Source: Anabaena subtropica FACHB-260 (lineage in GTDB: Bacteria; Cyanobacteriota; Cyanobacteriia; Cyanobacteriales; Nostocaceae). From it: a stretch of 64,000 nt of DNA. The DNA lies in assembly GCF_014697105.1 (NCBI RefSeq), contig NZ_JACJRF010000011.1:1-64000 (forward strand), given 5' to 3'. The notes below the pieces were generated by a model. That model was given only the letters and a program-made list of their open reading frames with translations, ran no database searches and had not been told where the DNA came from. Both the position numbers and the translations under genes were made by a program. This document shows positions 17,762 through 27,494 of the stretch, piece by piece; the first letter of the stretch is position 1, and each line of letters opens with the position of its first letter.

Positions 17762-17798
17762 ATCTTTTGGGTTACTCATCCCTAATTGGGATGAAATG
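17762..17798 (+). repeat. Heavily decayed CRISPR repeat beyond the array end
   Basis: Exactly 38 nt after the degenerate repeat, ATCCCTAATTGGGATGAAA (17779-17797) keeps the stem and the GAAA of the repeat end. About 19 of 37 positions match without gaps, mostly in the hairpin. Distance and stem conservation suggest the array once continued here. The proximal ATG (17791) of the next open frame lies inside it. Confidence 0.5.
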
Positions 17799-17835
17799 CC
17801 TAGAAGAAAGTCAATACCTTGCAGGATTCAGCAAG

Positions 17836-19737
17836 ATGGTGTTTTTCGACAAAATTATTTCGCAACAATCTTCTCAGACTTTCCTGTGGAGTATTCTTAA
17901 CAGCATTACAGATCCAATTTTTGTCAAAGATAGACAACATATTTGGGTATTTGTCAATGATGCCTTATGTAAGTTCATGGGATATGAACGTGCAGAACTA
18001 ATTGGTAAATCTGACTATGATTTCTTTTGCAAAACAGAAGCAGATGTTTTTTGGAAGAGAGATGAACTGGTATTTACAACAGGCTTGACTGATGAACATG
18101 AGGAGTTAATCACAGATTGTCAAAGTGAAATTCAGATCATTTCTACCAAGAAAAGTCTATTCTTCGATGAAGTTGGTAATTCATTTTTAGTGGGTTCAAT
18201 TCGGCTGATTGCTTCCAAAAATAAAATCGAAACTACTTTGCTACGTCAAACAGTAAATAAGTTAGAACAGGAAATTCATGAACGCCAAGAAACAGAGAAG
18301 CGTTTTCGCAGACATAGTAATGCTTTACAGCAACTTGTGCAAAGTGAAAAACTACAACACGATGATTTTCAAATAGCCATTCAATATGTAACTCAAGTGG
18401 CTGGTTTGGGTCTTGATGTCGAACGTGTAAGTGTTTGGTTATACACAGAAAAATGTCTAGGAATTGAATGTATTGACTTATATGAGCGTGAGAATAACTG
18501 TCACAGTCATGGTTTAAAATTATCTGTTTGCGATTTTCCTAGATATTTTCAAGCTCTAAAGGAAGAGCAAGTAATTGCAGTTGTTGATGTTCATACTGAT
18601 TCTCGAACTTCAGAGTTCTCTGCAACTTATACAACCCCACTGGGAATTACTTCGATGCTTGATGCTAGGATTTGGTCTAGAGGAGAGGTGATTGGTGTAG
18701 TCTGTTGTGAACATTTGAGAACTCAGCGTCAATGGACATTAGAAGAAGAAAGTTTTATTGGCTCAATCACTGACTTTGTGCGACTGATAATTGAATCACG
18801 CGATCGCAAAATTGCAGAAGAAGCACTACGACAATCAGAAATGCAGCTTAGACAACAAACTCAAAAATTAGAAGAAGCACTATTTGAATTAAAACGCACC
18901 CAAACCCAAATGATCCAAAGTGAAAAAATGTCTTCCTTGGGACAATTGGTAGCAGGTGTTGCTCATGAAATCAATAATCCAGTAAACTTCATTTATGGCA
19001 ATATTGCACCTGCTCATGATTACATTCAAGACTTACTAAATCTAATTAACCTATATCAAGAATACTATCCTGACCCATGTCCTGTGATTCAATCAAAAAT
19101 TGCGGATATAGACCTAGAATTTTTGATTGCAGATTTACCTAAGCTACTTTCTTCAATGAAAATAGGCGCAGATCGCATTCGGGAAATTGTCCTTTCTCTG
19201 CGAAATTTTTCTCGCCTAGATGAAGCTGAATATAAAGCAGTTGATATTCATGAAGGAATTGATAGTACGTTATTAATTTTGGAAAATCGCCTCAAAGCAA
19301 AACCTGATTATCCAGGGATTGAAATTATTAAGAAATATGGAAATATACCTCTAGTTGAATGCTATGCAGGTCAACTTAATCAAGTGTTCATGAATATTAT
19401 AACTAATGCTATCGATGCCTTAGAAGAACGGGACGAAAAATGCACTCAACAAGAAATTCAACAATTCCCAGGCGTAATTCAGATTCACACAGAAATAATT
19501 AATCAAAATCAGATTGCTATTAAAATTGCCGATAATGGTCTGGGTATACCAGAAAATATCAAACAACGTATTTTTGATCCCTTCTTTACTACAAAAGAAA
19601 TTGGTAAAGGTACAGGAATGGGTATGTCAATTAGTTATCAAATTATCACCAAAAATCATCATGGAACTCTTGAATGTATTTCATCTCCAGATCAGGGTGC
19701 AGTATTTGTGATGACCATCCCTTTAAAACAGAAATAG
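17836..19737 (+). CDS. PAS-GAF sensor histidine kinase
   Basis: About 633 residues from ATG 17836. Order of domains: PAS (about 15-120: SILNSITDPIFVKDRQHIWVFVNDALCKFMGY), GAF (about 150-335), a short coiled coil, HisKA with the phospho-acceptor H377 (GVAHEINNPVNF), and an HATPase domain with the N box (NIITNAIDAL), DNGLGIP and GTGMGMSIS. There is no membrane segment, so it is cytoplasmic, and no receiver domain or adjacent response regulator, so its partner is elsewhere. The open frame extends upstream to TTG 17734, but that part is decayed CRISPR sequence. ATG 17836, with AGGA about ten bases before it, is preferred; ATG 17791 is possible. The signal sensed is unknown. Confidence 0.85.
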   Translation: MVFFDKIISQQSSQTFLWSILNSITDPIFVKDRQHIWVFVNDALCKFMGYERAELIGKSDYDFFCKTEADVFWKRDELVFTTGLTDEHEELITDCQSEIQIISTKKSLFFDEVGNSFLVGSIRLIASKNKIETTLLRQTVNKLEQEIHERQETEKRFRRHSNALQQLVQSEKLQHDDFQIAIQYVTQVAGLGLDVERVSVWLYTEKCLGIECIDLYERENNCHSHGLKLSVCDFPRYFQALKEEQVIAVVDVHTDSRTSEFSATYTTPLGITSMLDARIWSRGEVIGVVCCEHLRTQRQWTLEEESFIGSITDFVRLIIESRDRKIAEEALRQSEMQLRQQTQKLEEALFELKRTQTQMIQSEKMSSLGQLVAGVAHEINNPVNFIYGNIAPAHDYIQDLLNLINLYQEYYPDPCPVIQSKIADIDLEFLIADLPKLLSSMKIGADRIREIVLSLRNFSRLDEAEYKAVDIHEGIDSTLLILENRLKAKPDYPGIEIIKKYGNIPLVECYAGQLNQVFMNIITNAIDALEERDEKCTQQEIQQFPGVIQIHTEIINQNQIAIKIADNGLGIPENIKQRIFDPFFTTKEIGKGTGMGMSISYQIITKNHHGTLECISSPDQGAVFVMTIPLKQK

Positions 19738-19769
19738 TGTGCTAATTAACCAAGACATTTATTGCTAGT

Positions 19770-19809
19770 AATAAAAAAATAAACCTCCTGCAAAACTGAC
19801 CAGGAGGTT
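19770..19809 (-). terminator. Intrinsic terminator of the helical-repeat protein gene
   Basis: AACCTCCTG (19782-19790) and CAGGAGGTT (19801-19809) pair perfectly. On the minus strand the stem is followed by TTTATTTTTTTA, a good terminator for the gene ending at 19817. It lies between convergent genes and may also slow plus-strand transcription. Confidence 0.85.
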
Positions 19810-19816
19810 GATAAAA

Positions 19817-21871
19817 TTACTGCCCATTAATAATAGTTGCAGGCTCAAATTGCTCAGGCTGAGGCTGAGGTGCAGGATTGAGAAATTGTTGCCAAATTTT
19901 AATTTGCTCTTGCGCCGCACGATAAGCCGAACTACCACGTGGAATCAACCGAGCAGTTTCAATCGCCTTAGACATATCAGAACTGCCTTCAGAACGGGCA
20001 ATATCTAATATTTGCTGACCCCATTGGTCGATAGCGATATTTGCATCCATCCGCAAGAGACTTCTATTAGATACCTGATCAGCCAACCGTATTGCTTCTA
20101 CCAAAGCTTGTGAAGTACCAGCCGCCGCAACTTCCCTAGCACGGTTCCAATTTTCTCTGGCGCGAATTTGCGATCGCCAATCATCAATTATTGTCTGCGC
20201 TTCACCAGAAAGCGCCCGCCCAGAGGATGCTATTGGTTGCGCTGCATTAATAGCCGCAGATAAATCACCCCGTGCTGCAAATTCCCGCGCCTGATCCAAA
20301 TAAGGTTGGTCTTGGATGCGCTGTACCCTTCCTACCCAAGTCCTAATTCTTCTGCGTGCTTCTGGATACAATGCCCGACCTTGACGAATTTGACTAGCTT
20401 CAGCGATCGCCGCTTGCAAAGAGTTAATATCACTTAACAAGGCAATTTGTTCAGCCCGTTCCAAGTAGGGTCTATCTTCAATAGTCTCAACTTGCGATTG
20501 CCAACGGTTAATATTTTGTCTCGCCTCTGAACCACGAGGATTACTAGTAGGAATCATCTGCGCTTCAGCGATCGCTCCTACTAAATCGTTGATTGTACCT
20601 TGATTAGCTAATAACTGCGCCTTTTCTAAACGGGCAACATCTTCAATTTCCAACTGCCAACGGCTAATTAACTGTTGAGCCTTATCATAGTTTGGTCGAG
20701 ACGCGTTAATTTGTTGTGCTTGAGTAATTGCTGTCTCTAACCCGGCAATATTACCCAACCAAGCATTTCTTTGAGCATCAGCTAAAGCCATAAAATCTTC
20801 AACTTCCGTCTGCAATCCAGTACTTTCAGGAATTTGTCTGGCAATATCTAAAGCTGTATCTGCATCCCGTTCATCCATTTTCGCCTGTGCCAAATCCAGC
20901 ATCTTGCGCCCAAATGCTGGAATTGATTCTTGAGCTTTGCGATACAAATAACTTTTTGGTTCAACAGACGCAGCCAGTTTAATTGCTTCTAGTAAGTTAT
21001 CTACCACTTTACTATCAGCCAATCTTTGGGCTTTATCCAACTTGTCCACATCCTCCTTAGAAGAAGTGATGATGGCGTTGAGTTCATCGTATTTGGCACT
21101 TGCCCAATATTTATTATCTACACGCAGCAATTTAGACGCTACCATAAACGCCGATTGCCAGCGCTGTTGTCGCAGTTCCTCTTCAGCTTGTGTGTATATA
21201 CCCTCAGCCTTATCCCATGTCGTCTGCCATTTAGCGATTTGCTCGTCTACCAACTTATAAGCCGAGAGGTCTTGAGGTATTTTCTGCGCTGTAGCGATCG
21301 CCTGTTCTAAATTCCCTGCCTGAAAGCTCTGGTCAGCTAACCGCAAAATTTCTTTTGACCACTCCTCTGTAAAGCGTTCAATTTCACCGTGTAGTGGGTG
21401 GTCTTGTGGCAGTTGCTTGATTAAAGCGATCGCCTGCAACAAGTCATCAACAGTTTGTTTTGAAGCTGCCAACTGAGCGCAATGTATCCGCACCGAAGCA
21501 CTTGCTAAAGGCCAGAATATCGAAGGACAATTGGGTGCAGTCGGCAACTTTAATAGCATTGCCATTGCCAAAAACCCTACACCACCAGGAATGAGCGTTA
21601 ATAATAAAACCCATCCCACCCAACCTTTCATCCACCGTGGCAACTTAACAAAACTCTTTTTAGTATCTTCAGTTACTTTACTTTCCCGATCTATAAGTAA
21701 TCCTTCGGAATCATAAATTATTCGCTGCTTCACCGGATTAGAAGAACCAGGAGCTGGGACACCAAATGCTTGGGTGTCACCGACTTGTGGCGATCGGGAT
21801 ACACCGTCCATTTCATCTGGTTTTCTTCCTCTGGTTGGATGCCAACTTTCTGGGATATCCCGCTCTGTCAT
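19817..21871 (-). CDS. Membrane-anchored helical-repeat protein of unknown function
   Basis: This 684-residue protein has a cytoplasmic-looking Pro/Gly-rich N-terminus (1-80), one hydrophobic segment at 83-107 (WVGWVLLLTLIPGGVGFLAM) and a long helical region from about 110 to 665 built of degenerate units of about 45-50 residues. Each unit has the pattern AI..A..I……A…I..W, for example LEQAIATAQKIPQ, LQAAIAEASQIRQ, LSAAINAAQPIAS. This resembles TPR-like or solenoid scaffolds. The C-terminus is Pro/Gln rich. I do not recognise a named family; automated annotation may call it a chromosome-segregation ATPase because of helical composition, but no ATPase motif is present. It may bind proteins at the cytoplasmic membrane. 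Confidence 0.75.
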   Translation of the reverse strand: MTERDIPESWHPTRGRKPDEMDGVSRSPQVGDTQAFGVPAPGSSNPVKQRIIYDSEGLLIDRESKVTEDTKKSFVKLPRWMKGWVGWVLLLTLIPGGVGFLAMAMLLKLPTAPNCPSIFWPLASASVRIHCAQLAASKQTVDDLLQAIALIKQLPQDHPLHGEIERFTEEWSKEILRLADQSFQAGNLEQAIATAQKIPQDLSAYKLVDEQIAKWQTTWDKAEGIYTQAEEELRQQRWQSAFMVASKLLRVDNKYWASAKYDELNAIITSSKEDVDKLDKAQRLADSKVVDNLLEAIKLAASVEPKSYLYRKAQESIPAFGRKMLDLAQAKMDERDADTALDIARQIPESTGLQTEVEDFMALADAQRNAWLGNIAGLETAITQAQQINASRPNYDKAQQLISRWQLEIEDVARLEKAQLLANQGTINDLVGAIAEAQMIPTSNPRGSEARQNINRWQSQVETIEDRPYLERAEQIALLSDINSLQAAIAEASQIRQGRALYPEARRRIRTWVGRVQRIQDQPYLDQAREFAARGDLSAAINAAQPIASSGRALSGEAQTIIDDWRSQIRARENWNRAREVAAAGTSQALVEAIRLADQVSNRSLLRMDANIAIDQWGQQILDIARSEGSSDMSKAIETARLIPRGSSAYRAAQEQIKIWQQFLNPAPQPQPEQFEPATIINGQ

Positions 21872-22023
21872 CTCTCACACCAAAATAGTTGAATAGCTAT
21901 CTGTTTTAGAATGATAATGCTATTTTTGCCATAGTAACTTTCTCATAATTAAAAAGCTACTTGTTACATTACCTTTCCCAAAAAGAATATTAATAATTAG
22001 CAGATTCAGCGCCCTTTTATACC

Positions 22024-22929
22024 TTAACCCGACACAGAAGACTCAGTTTGCAAATCCATAATTAATTGAGATAGATGCTCGCTATTTGCTTGATAAACGC
22101 TCCCACAAAAATCGCAAGTCGCCTCAGCGCCATCATCTTTAACAATCATATCTTGTAATTCTGCTTCTCCCAAAATCTTTAATGCTCCTAACACGCGATC
22201 AAACGAACAACCACAATGGAAGCGCAACATTTGGCTTTCGGGAAAAATACTCAGCCCCATATCACCCAGGAGATCGTTAAAAATTTCCGGCAAAGTCTTA
22301 CCAGCTTGCAACAAAGGCGTAAACCCTGACAAAGAAGCCACCCTAGATTCCAACTTTGCCACTAAGGCCTCATCCCTAGCTGCTTTCGGCAACACCTGTA
22401 CCAGCAAACCACCAGCAGCCGTCACTCCAGTAGCCCCCACAAACACCCCCAAAACCAAAGCCGAAGGTGTTTGTTCAGAAGTCACGAGGTAATGAGCAAC
22501 ATCATCACCAATTTCCCCAGAGATTAGTTCTACGGTACTAGAGTAAGGGTAACCGTAACCAATATCTCTCACAACATAGAGATAGCCATTACCGACGGCA
22601 CCACCCACATCGAGCTTACCCTTAGCATTGGGAGGTAGTTCTATCTGTGAATTTCCCACATAACCGCGTACTGTGCCATCCAAGCCAGCATCTACCAAAA
22701 TACCACCCAAAGGCCCATCACCCTTAACTCGGACGTTAACCCTAGAACCAACTCGTTTCATACTAGAAGCCATCAACAAGCCAGCCGCCATCGTCCGTCC
22801 CAGAGCAGCCGTAGCTACATAAGAAAGCTGGTGACGCTGCCGTGCTTCTTCCGTCAAGCGTGTGGTAATCACACCCACCGCACGAATACCGCCATCGGCT
22901 GCGGTGGCGCGAATTAATTGATCCGCCAT
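22024..22929 (-). CDS. hslO: Hsp33 redox-regulated chaperone
   Basis: This 301-residue cytosolic holdase is activated by oxidation when its zinc-bound cysteines form disulfides. The C-terminal CxC (FHCGCSFDRV) and CxxC (CDFCGSVY) pairs are both present, and the N-terminal DQLIRATAADGGIRAVGVITT is typical. The start is set at ATG 22929 (MADQLIRAT); eleven more residues back to 22962 are open but not family-like. It follows no obvious operon partner. Confidence 0.96.
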   Translation of the reverse strand: MADQLIRATAADGGIRAVGVITTRLTEEARQRHQLSYVATAALGRTMAAGLLMASSMKRVGSRVNVRVKGDGPLGGILVDAGLDGTVRGYVGNSQIELPPNAKGKLDVGGAVGNGYLYVVRDIGYGYPYSSTVELISGEIGDDVAHYLVTSEQTPSALVLGVFVGATGVTAAGGLLVQVLPKAARDEALVAKLESRVASLSGFTPLLQAGKTLPEIFNDLLGDMGLSIFPESQMLRFHCGCSFDRVLGALKILGEAELQDMIVKDDGAEATCDFCGSVYQANSEHLSQLIMDLQTESSVSG

Positions 22930-23042
22930 GAAGAACCTTACCAAATAATAATTTCTTAACAAATGCCCTGGCTGTTAAGCTAGAGGCACAAAACGTTAAA
23001 CTATTATAACAAAACTTAACTTATACAAAACTTACCCAAGTG

Positions 23043-23237
23043 TCATTGGTACAGACATTGCAAGAATTAAGAGTTTCGGTAAGCGCCGCACCTTGGCAAC
23101 AATAGGCTAATGATGCTTTTTGGCGTGTAGCGTTCGCTTTGAACCCAGCAAGGCAAGCAATCTTACTTGTAGCAGGTAATAATAGTGTGTTAACCAAAGC
23201 ATTTTTACAAACAATTAATCAAAAAAGCTTCTTTTAA
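23043..23237 (+). pseudogene. Relic of a Gp49/RelE-type toxin gene
   Basis: One frame reads TLQELRVSVSAAPWQQ, a TAG stop at 23103, then FWRVAFALNPARQAILLVAGNN and LTKAFLQTINQKSF. This recalls phage Gp49-like (HigB/RelE superfamily) toxins, whose core has a LKELRV strand followed by WRVAFAFDPxRQAILLVAGDK. There is no start codon in context, an internal stop, and no antitoxin gene after it. The rest of the gap 22930-23342 shows nothing further. Confidence 0.45.
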
Positions 23238-23342
23238 AGTTAGAAAAGGATTTCGCACAACATCATTCAAACAAACGGCGGTCTTGTTGTTCTAGCATGA
23301 TTTAGGATTACTACAGAAACCTCTTTAATCTAACTTCTACAA

Positions 23343-23729
23343 ATGCTAGGTAACTTTCAACAAAGCCAACTGCGAATCGAAATAGCAGCATCAGCCAATG
23401 CCATTCATGATAGTTTGCTGCGTCCAGTACAATTAGAAAAATGGCTAATGGGGCAACGTTTTGCGCCAGGAACACCAGATGAACTACACACAGGATTGCA
23501 GTTCACAACCTGGACTGGGCCAGTAGCTGTCCATCATCGCGTAGATGTAGCCAAATCTAATTGTCTGCGCTTGCTACTCAGTGGTGGTATTGATGGTTTT
23601 CATGAATGGTATTGGGGAGACGGTTGGGTACAGTCGCGCTTAGAAGGAGTCTCCCTTTTACCCTTGAACCTGGGACAAACCTTGAGTTTATTCAGTTTGC
23701 GCCAGTTTTTGACAACTCAAGAAAAATAA
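23343..23729 (+). CDS. SRPBCC-like small protein
   Basis: This 128-residue protein has the look of an SRPBCC/START-type ligand-binding domain: IEIAASANAIHDSLLRPVQLEKWL near the start and a C-terminal helix. The function cannot be stated. It has its own upstream region and lies tail to tail with the universal stress protein gene, which ends 80 bases away. An overlapping frame at 23606-23860 is taken as spurious. Confidence 0.6.
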   Translation: MLGNFQQSQLRIEIAASANAIHDSLLRPVQLEKWLMGQRFAPGTPDELHTGLQFTTWTGPVAVHHRVDVAKSNCLRLLLSGGIDGFHEWYWGDGWVQSRLEGVSLLPLNLGQTLSLFSLRQFLTTQEK

Positions 23730-23808
23730 AAACCTTTAATCTCCAGCAGATAGTACTTGCTCAAGGCTTTGAGCGTGTGTATCTGCCACATTTTTTTTTA
23801 AATGGGTA

Positions 23809-24234
23809 TCACTTAGGCTTCACTACCAAAACTGAGCAATTAGCCTCTTCCACTACTTGATTGCTGACAGAACCTAAGACAATACGCTTCATACCAGTTA
23901 AACCACGACTGCCAATAATAATTAAGTCAGTTTGATAAATATTAGCTAAACGAATAATCTCTTGTGCTGGGTCGCCAGTCACCAGTTCTAATTCCGTTTT
24001 AACTGATAAGTTCTCTTGGTAAGATTGCAACTGTTTTTCAATTTGAAAATAAGAACCTGTGGTAGATTCTGGATGGGGACGATCAGCAGGTAATTCCATC
24101 TCTGAATCGGCTGTGGGAAAAACATGACAGAGAACTACCTTGCTATCGGGTGATAACAATAATTCATCTAAAGTCTCAATTACTCGTGGGGCAATTTCCG
24201 AACCATCTAGAGCTACCAAAACATTTTTTACCAC
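23809..24234 (-). CDS. Universal stress protein (UspA family)
   Basis: This 141-residue Rossmann-like protein carries the UspA signature: N-terminal VLVALDGSE and C-terminal IIGSRGLTGMKRIVLGSVSNQVVEEANCSVLVVK, with the G-2x-G-9x-G-(S/T) ATP-binding motif, so it belongs to the nucleotide-binding type. The start is placed at GTG 24234 because GAGGAGG lies eight bases before it, an unusually strong ribosome-binding site. The longer frame from 24270 would place that site inside the coding region. Confidence 0.9.
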   Translation of the reverse strand: MVKNVLVALDGSEIAPRVIETLDELLLSPDSKVVLCHVFPTADSEMELPADRPHPESTTGSYFQIEKQLQSYQENLSVKTELELVTGDPAQEIIRLANIYQTDLIIIGSRGLTGMKRIVLGSVSNQVVEEANCSVLVVKPK

Positions 24235-24307
24235 TGCTGTTGCCTCCTCAAGATTACACCCCCGATTCAATAATTCGTAAGTATAGGAGAAAATTCAACA
24301 TTCATCA

Positions 24308-25609
24308 TCATTCATCTTGCTGAATGCGCCGTTTTACTGAATCAGCATGGGAGGGTAAGCCTTCGGCTGTGGCTAAAGCGTCAATGGCTCCAGCTACCTT
24401 ATTCAGTGCAGTTTGGGAGTACTGAATAATGCTGGAATGTTTGAGGAAAGTTTCTACACCCAAGGCCGAAGCATAGCGAGCAGCACCAGAGGTAGGTAAG
24501 GTATGGTTAGGGCCGGCTAGATAATCTCCTACGGCTTCTGGTGTGGAATAACCGAGAAAGATGGCTCCTGCATGACGAATGTTGGGTAAGACTGCCCAAG
24601 GGTCTTTAACTTCTAACTCCAAGTGTTCCGGTGCAAATTCATTCGAGAGTTCTGCGGCTGCTTCTAAAGATTCCACAAGGACGATTAAACCATAATGAGC
24701 GATCGCTTTTTCGGTATCTATCCGCCTGGGGTGGTCTACTAACTGTCTTTCAATTGCTACTTGTACGTTTTTCGCTAAAGCCGGGTCTGTGGTTAACAAA
24801 ATTGCCGCAGCTATTGGGTCATGTTCAGCCTGTGCCAACAAATCAGTAGCTACATGGACGGGATTTGCTCCTTCATCGGCAATAATCAACACTTCACTAG
24901 GCCCGGCTAAAGAATCGATTCCCACTGTGCCGTAAACCAATTTTTTTGCCAAAGTTACATAGATATTACCAGGGCCAGTTATCACATCCACTTTGGGGAT
25001 TGTCTCTGTACCATAGGCTAAAGCCGCGATCGCCTGCGCCCCTCCTACCCGATAAATTTCTTGCACTCCCACTTCTTGGGCTGCTACTAACACTGCGGGA
25101 TTAATCGCTTTCTGTGCGCCTGGTGGTGTTGCTATCACTATCCGAGGTACACCAGCCACCTTCGCCGGAATCGCGTTCATCAGGACTGTGCTGGGGTAGG
25201 ACGCACGACCACCAGGGACATACAAACCCGCCCGATCTACCGGAGTGTAACGTTTGCCTAGCACAATATCATCATCGCCAAAGTGTACCCAGCTTTTGGG
25301 GACTCGCTGACGATGAAATGCTTCAATTTGGCGACTAGCCAGTCGAATTGCCTCCAATAGATCCTTCGATACCTGCTGGTAGGCTGCGTCCAGTTCTGAG
25401 CCTGTAACCCGCAATTCTTCAGCCTTGAGAATTTGATTGTCAAATTCATCGGTATAGTGCAGAACAGCTTTGTCGCCTTGGCGTTTTACCGCTTGCAACA
25501 CTTCCCGCACTGTGGCTTCTTTATGAAGCACTTGTTCGTCATGAGTGCGATCGCAGATTCTTTGCAGTTCTGCTTTAACATCTGCCTGCTGAGTAATGAT
25601 TCGCAGCAT
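24308..25609 (-). CDS. hisD: Histidinol dehydrogenase
   Basis: This 433-residue, zinc-dependent, NAD-linked enzyme carries out the last two steps of histidine synthesis (histidinol to histidine). Visible family motifs are YVPGGRASYPSTVLMNAIPAKVAGV, GGAQAIAALAYGTETIPKVD, the LAQAEHDP zinc/active-site region and GPNHTLPTSGAARY. Length is full. It stands alone, as his genes are scattered in cyanobacteria. The universal stress protein gene lies downstream on the same strand, 73 bases away, so partial co-transcription is possible. Confidence 0.96.
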   Translation of the reverse strand: MLRIITQQADVKAELQRICDRTHDEQVLHKEATVREVLQAVKRQGDKAVLHYTDEFDNQILKAEELRVTGSELDAAYQQVSKDLLEAIRLASRQIEAFHRQRVPKSWVHFGDDDIVLGKRYTPVDRAGLYVPGGRASYPSTVLMNAIPAKVAGVPRIVIATPPGAQKAINPAVLVAAQEVGVQEIYRVGGAQAIAALAYGTETIPKVDVITGPGNIYVTLAKKLVYGTVGIDSLAGPSEVLIIADEGANPVHVATDLLAQAEHDPIAAAILLTTDPALAKNVQVAIERQLVDHPRRIDTEKAIAHYGLIVLVESLEAAAELSNEFAPEHLELEVKDPWAVLPNIRHAGAIFLGYSTPEAVGDYLAGPNHTLPTSGAARYASALGVETFLKHSSIIQYSQTALNKVAGAIDALATAEGLPSHADSVKRRIQQDE

Positions 25610-26329
25610 GGAGTAAGGACAATGCCAAAATTTAGAATATATCCGCCTGAGAACTATCTCTACTTTTTATCCCAAAGGATGCCAAGCTGGATCTAATTCT
25701 CTTCTCTAGCTTAACCTGGATTTTTTTGATACTCCCAAGGCATCCAGCACATGAGTTGCTTGGGAAGGCGACTAATTTTTTCAGTCCGATTACCATTGTT
25801 GGCTACGGCAGGGATTAAACACGTCAATCTTTAATTCCCTTAGTCCTCTTTCCTGAAAATTATGAACAACAAGATTGTGCTGTTACACGTCTAGTTGTTG
25901 TGAATCTATGAGGAATAGCAGGCTCTGATGATAAATTTTACTTATGTTTATGTTTTAGTAACTAGCTTTGGGGATAGATGATGAATCTGGTTTATACTGG
26001 TACTCCGGCTGATTAACCGTTGCTGTCTTTATGAAAAAAATCCCTTTTAATAACAGACTAAACAAGTGGTACTCTTGCTATTTGGCAATTTGTCCAGAAT
26101 TTAATGGTAGATTATTTTTTGATTAAAGTACCTTATTTTAAACTGTTTTTTTCACTTTAGTACACACTTATTCTGTTAATTGTTAACTATACTACAAGTA
26201 TTGCCCTTACGTAGCTCCGAAAAAACCTGAGCAAAAAAAAATCTCCTAAATTATAACATTGGCAATATAGATGCTATATTAGTAAGTCTGGTAGTGTGTG
26301 TACATATAATTTTCTTTTTGGAATCGACA
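25610..26329. other. 720-bp intergenic region between hisD and rpsT
   Basis: This region holds the divergent promoters of hisD and rpsT. I see no convincing gene: the open frames are short and AT-driven. CAACAA near 25863 and TTGTTG near 25894 form a weak inverted repeat. The part before rpsT (26220-26329) is very A/T rich and could hold a leader where S20 controls its own translation, but I see no defined structure. Confidence 0.5.
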
Positions 26330-26623
26330 GTGGCTAATAATAAGTCTGCTCTAAAACGCGCCCAAATCGCAGAACGCAATCGGCTGCGTAACAAAGCCTA
26401 CAAATCAGCAGTTAAGACGCTGATGAAAAATTACTTGAATGCTGTACAAGTCTATGCAGCTAATCCTAACCCAGAATCACAACAAGAAGCACAAACTCGC
26501 CTAGCGGCGGCTTACAGCAAAATCGACAAAGCCGTTAAACGGGGCATCCTCCATCCCAATAACGGAGCAAGGAAAAAGTCCAGATTGGCAAACAAACTCA
26601 AGCCTATTGAGCAAACAGCATAA
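26330..26623 (+). CDS. rpsT: 30S ribosomal protein S20
   Basis: This 97-residue basic protein binds 16S rRNA early in 30S assembly. [21 protein letters not shown], followed by an alanine/lysine-rich helix and [13 protein letters not shown], is diagnostic. It starts at GTG 26330; the frame open back to 26294 adds 12 residues absent from the family. A GTG start is common for this gene and may limit its translation. tatD follows after 85 bases of heptamer-like repeats. Confidence 0.96.
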   Translation: MANNKSALKRAQIAERNRLRNKAYKSAVKTLMKNYLNAVQVYAANPNPESQQEAQTRLAAAYSKIDKAVKRGILHPNNGARKKSRLANKLKPIEQTA

Positions 26624-26708
26624 TAGTCCAAGAGTCAATAGTCCAAAGTTAACAGTTTCTCTAATAACTCTTGACTATTGACTGTTGACTATTTGACTAA
26701 AAACAAAA

Positions 26709-27494
26709 ATGCAGCTAATAGACACCCACGTACATCTCAATTTCGACAGCTTCCAACCAGATTTGGCAGCAGTGCGATCGCGCTGGCAAGCAGCAGGAGT
26801 TATACATCTAGTGCATTCCTGTGTTGAACCGGCTGAATTTTCCAGTATCCAAGCCATAGCTCACCAGTTTCCTGAAGTGAGTTTTGCCGTAGGACTTCAT
26901 CCTCTAGATGCTGATCAATGGCAAAGTGACACAGGAGAGCAAATATTATCCTTGGCTAGTTCCGACTCTAAGGTAGTAGCAATTGGCGAAATGGGACTAG
27001 ATTTTTACAAAGCCAATAACTATGAGCAGCAGCAAATGGTATTTGAGGCACAACTAGCGATCGCCTCCCATCTCAATCTACCAGTGATTATCCACTGTCG
27101 GGATGCCGCAGTGGCGGTGAGAGAAATCTTGCAGAAATGGCAGGAGCGTACAGGTAATCAAATCCGGGGTGTCATGCACTGTTGGGGAGGAACACCAGAA
27201 GAAACCCAATGGTTTCTGGATTTGGGGTTTTATATTAGTTTTAGCGGTACAGTCACATTCAAAAATGCCAAAGCCATTCAAGCCTCAGCTGCGATGGTGA
27301 AAAGCGATCGCTTACTAATTGAAACGGACTGCCCTTTTTTATCGCCAGTTCCCAAACGAGGCGAAAAACGTAACGAGCCTGCTTATGTAAGCCATGTAGC
27401 TGAACAAGTAGCAGCTTTACGCAAAGAAACAGTAGAAGCGATTTCTGTTCAAACTACCCAAAATGCCTGTAGATTATTCGGTCTGGTATTATAA
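26709..27494 (+). CDS. tatD: TatD-family metal-dependent hydrolase/DNase
   Basis: This 261-residue TIM-barrel metallohydrolase has 3'-5' exonuclease activity in characterised relatives. Motifs in order: DTHVHLNFD (metal-binding HxH), [10 protein letters not shown] (catalytic Glu), [17 protein letters not shown] and [17 protein letters not shown]. All the metal ligands are present. The upstream 85 bases consist of repeated GACTATTGACT-like units (for example AGTCAATAGTC and its inverse), giving a possible hairpin between rpsT and tatD. Confidence 0.93.
   Translation: MQLIDTHVHLNFDSFQPDLAAVRSRWQAAGVIHLVHSCVEPAEFSSIQAIAHQFPEVSFAVGLHPLDADQWQSDTGEQILSLASSDSKVVAIGEMGLDFYKANNYEQQQMVFEAQLAIASHLNLPVIIHCRDAAVAVREILQKWQERTGNQIRGVMHCWGGTPEETQWFLDLGFYISFSGTVTFKNAKAIQASAAMVKSDRLLIETDCPFLSPVPKRGEKRNEPAYVSHVAEQVAALRKETVEAISVQTTQNACRLFGLVL

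Noticed and set aside
23606-23860. 84-codon frame overlapping the SRPBCC-like gene
   Set aside because: It overlaps the better frame and the end of the universal stress protein gene and has no family pattern.
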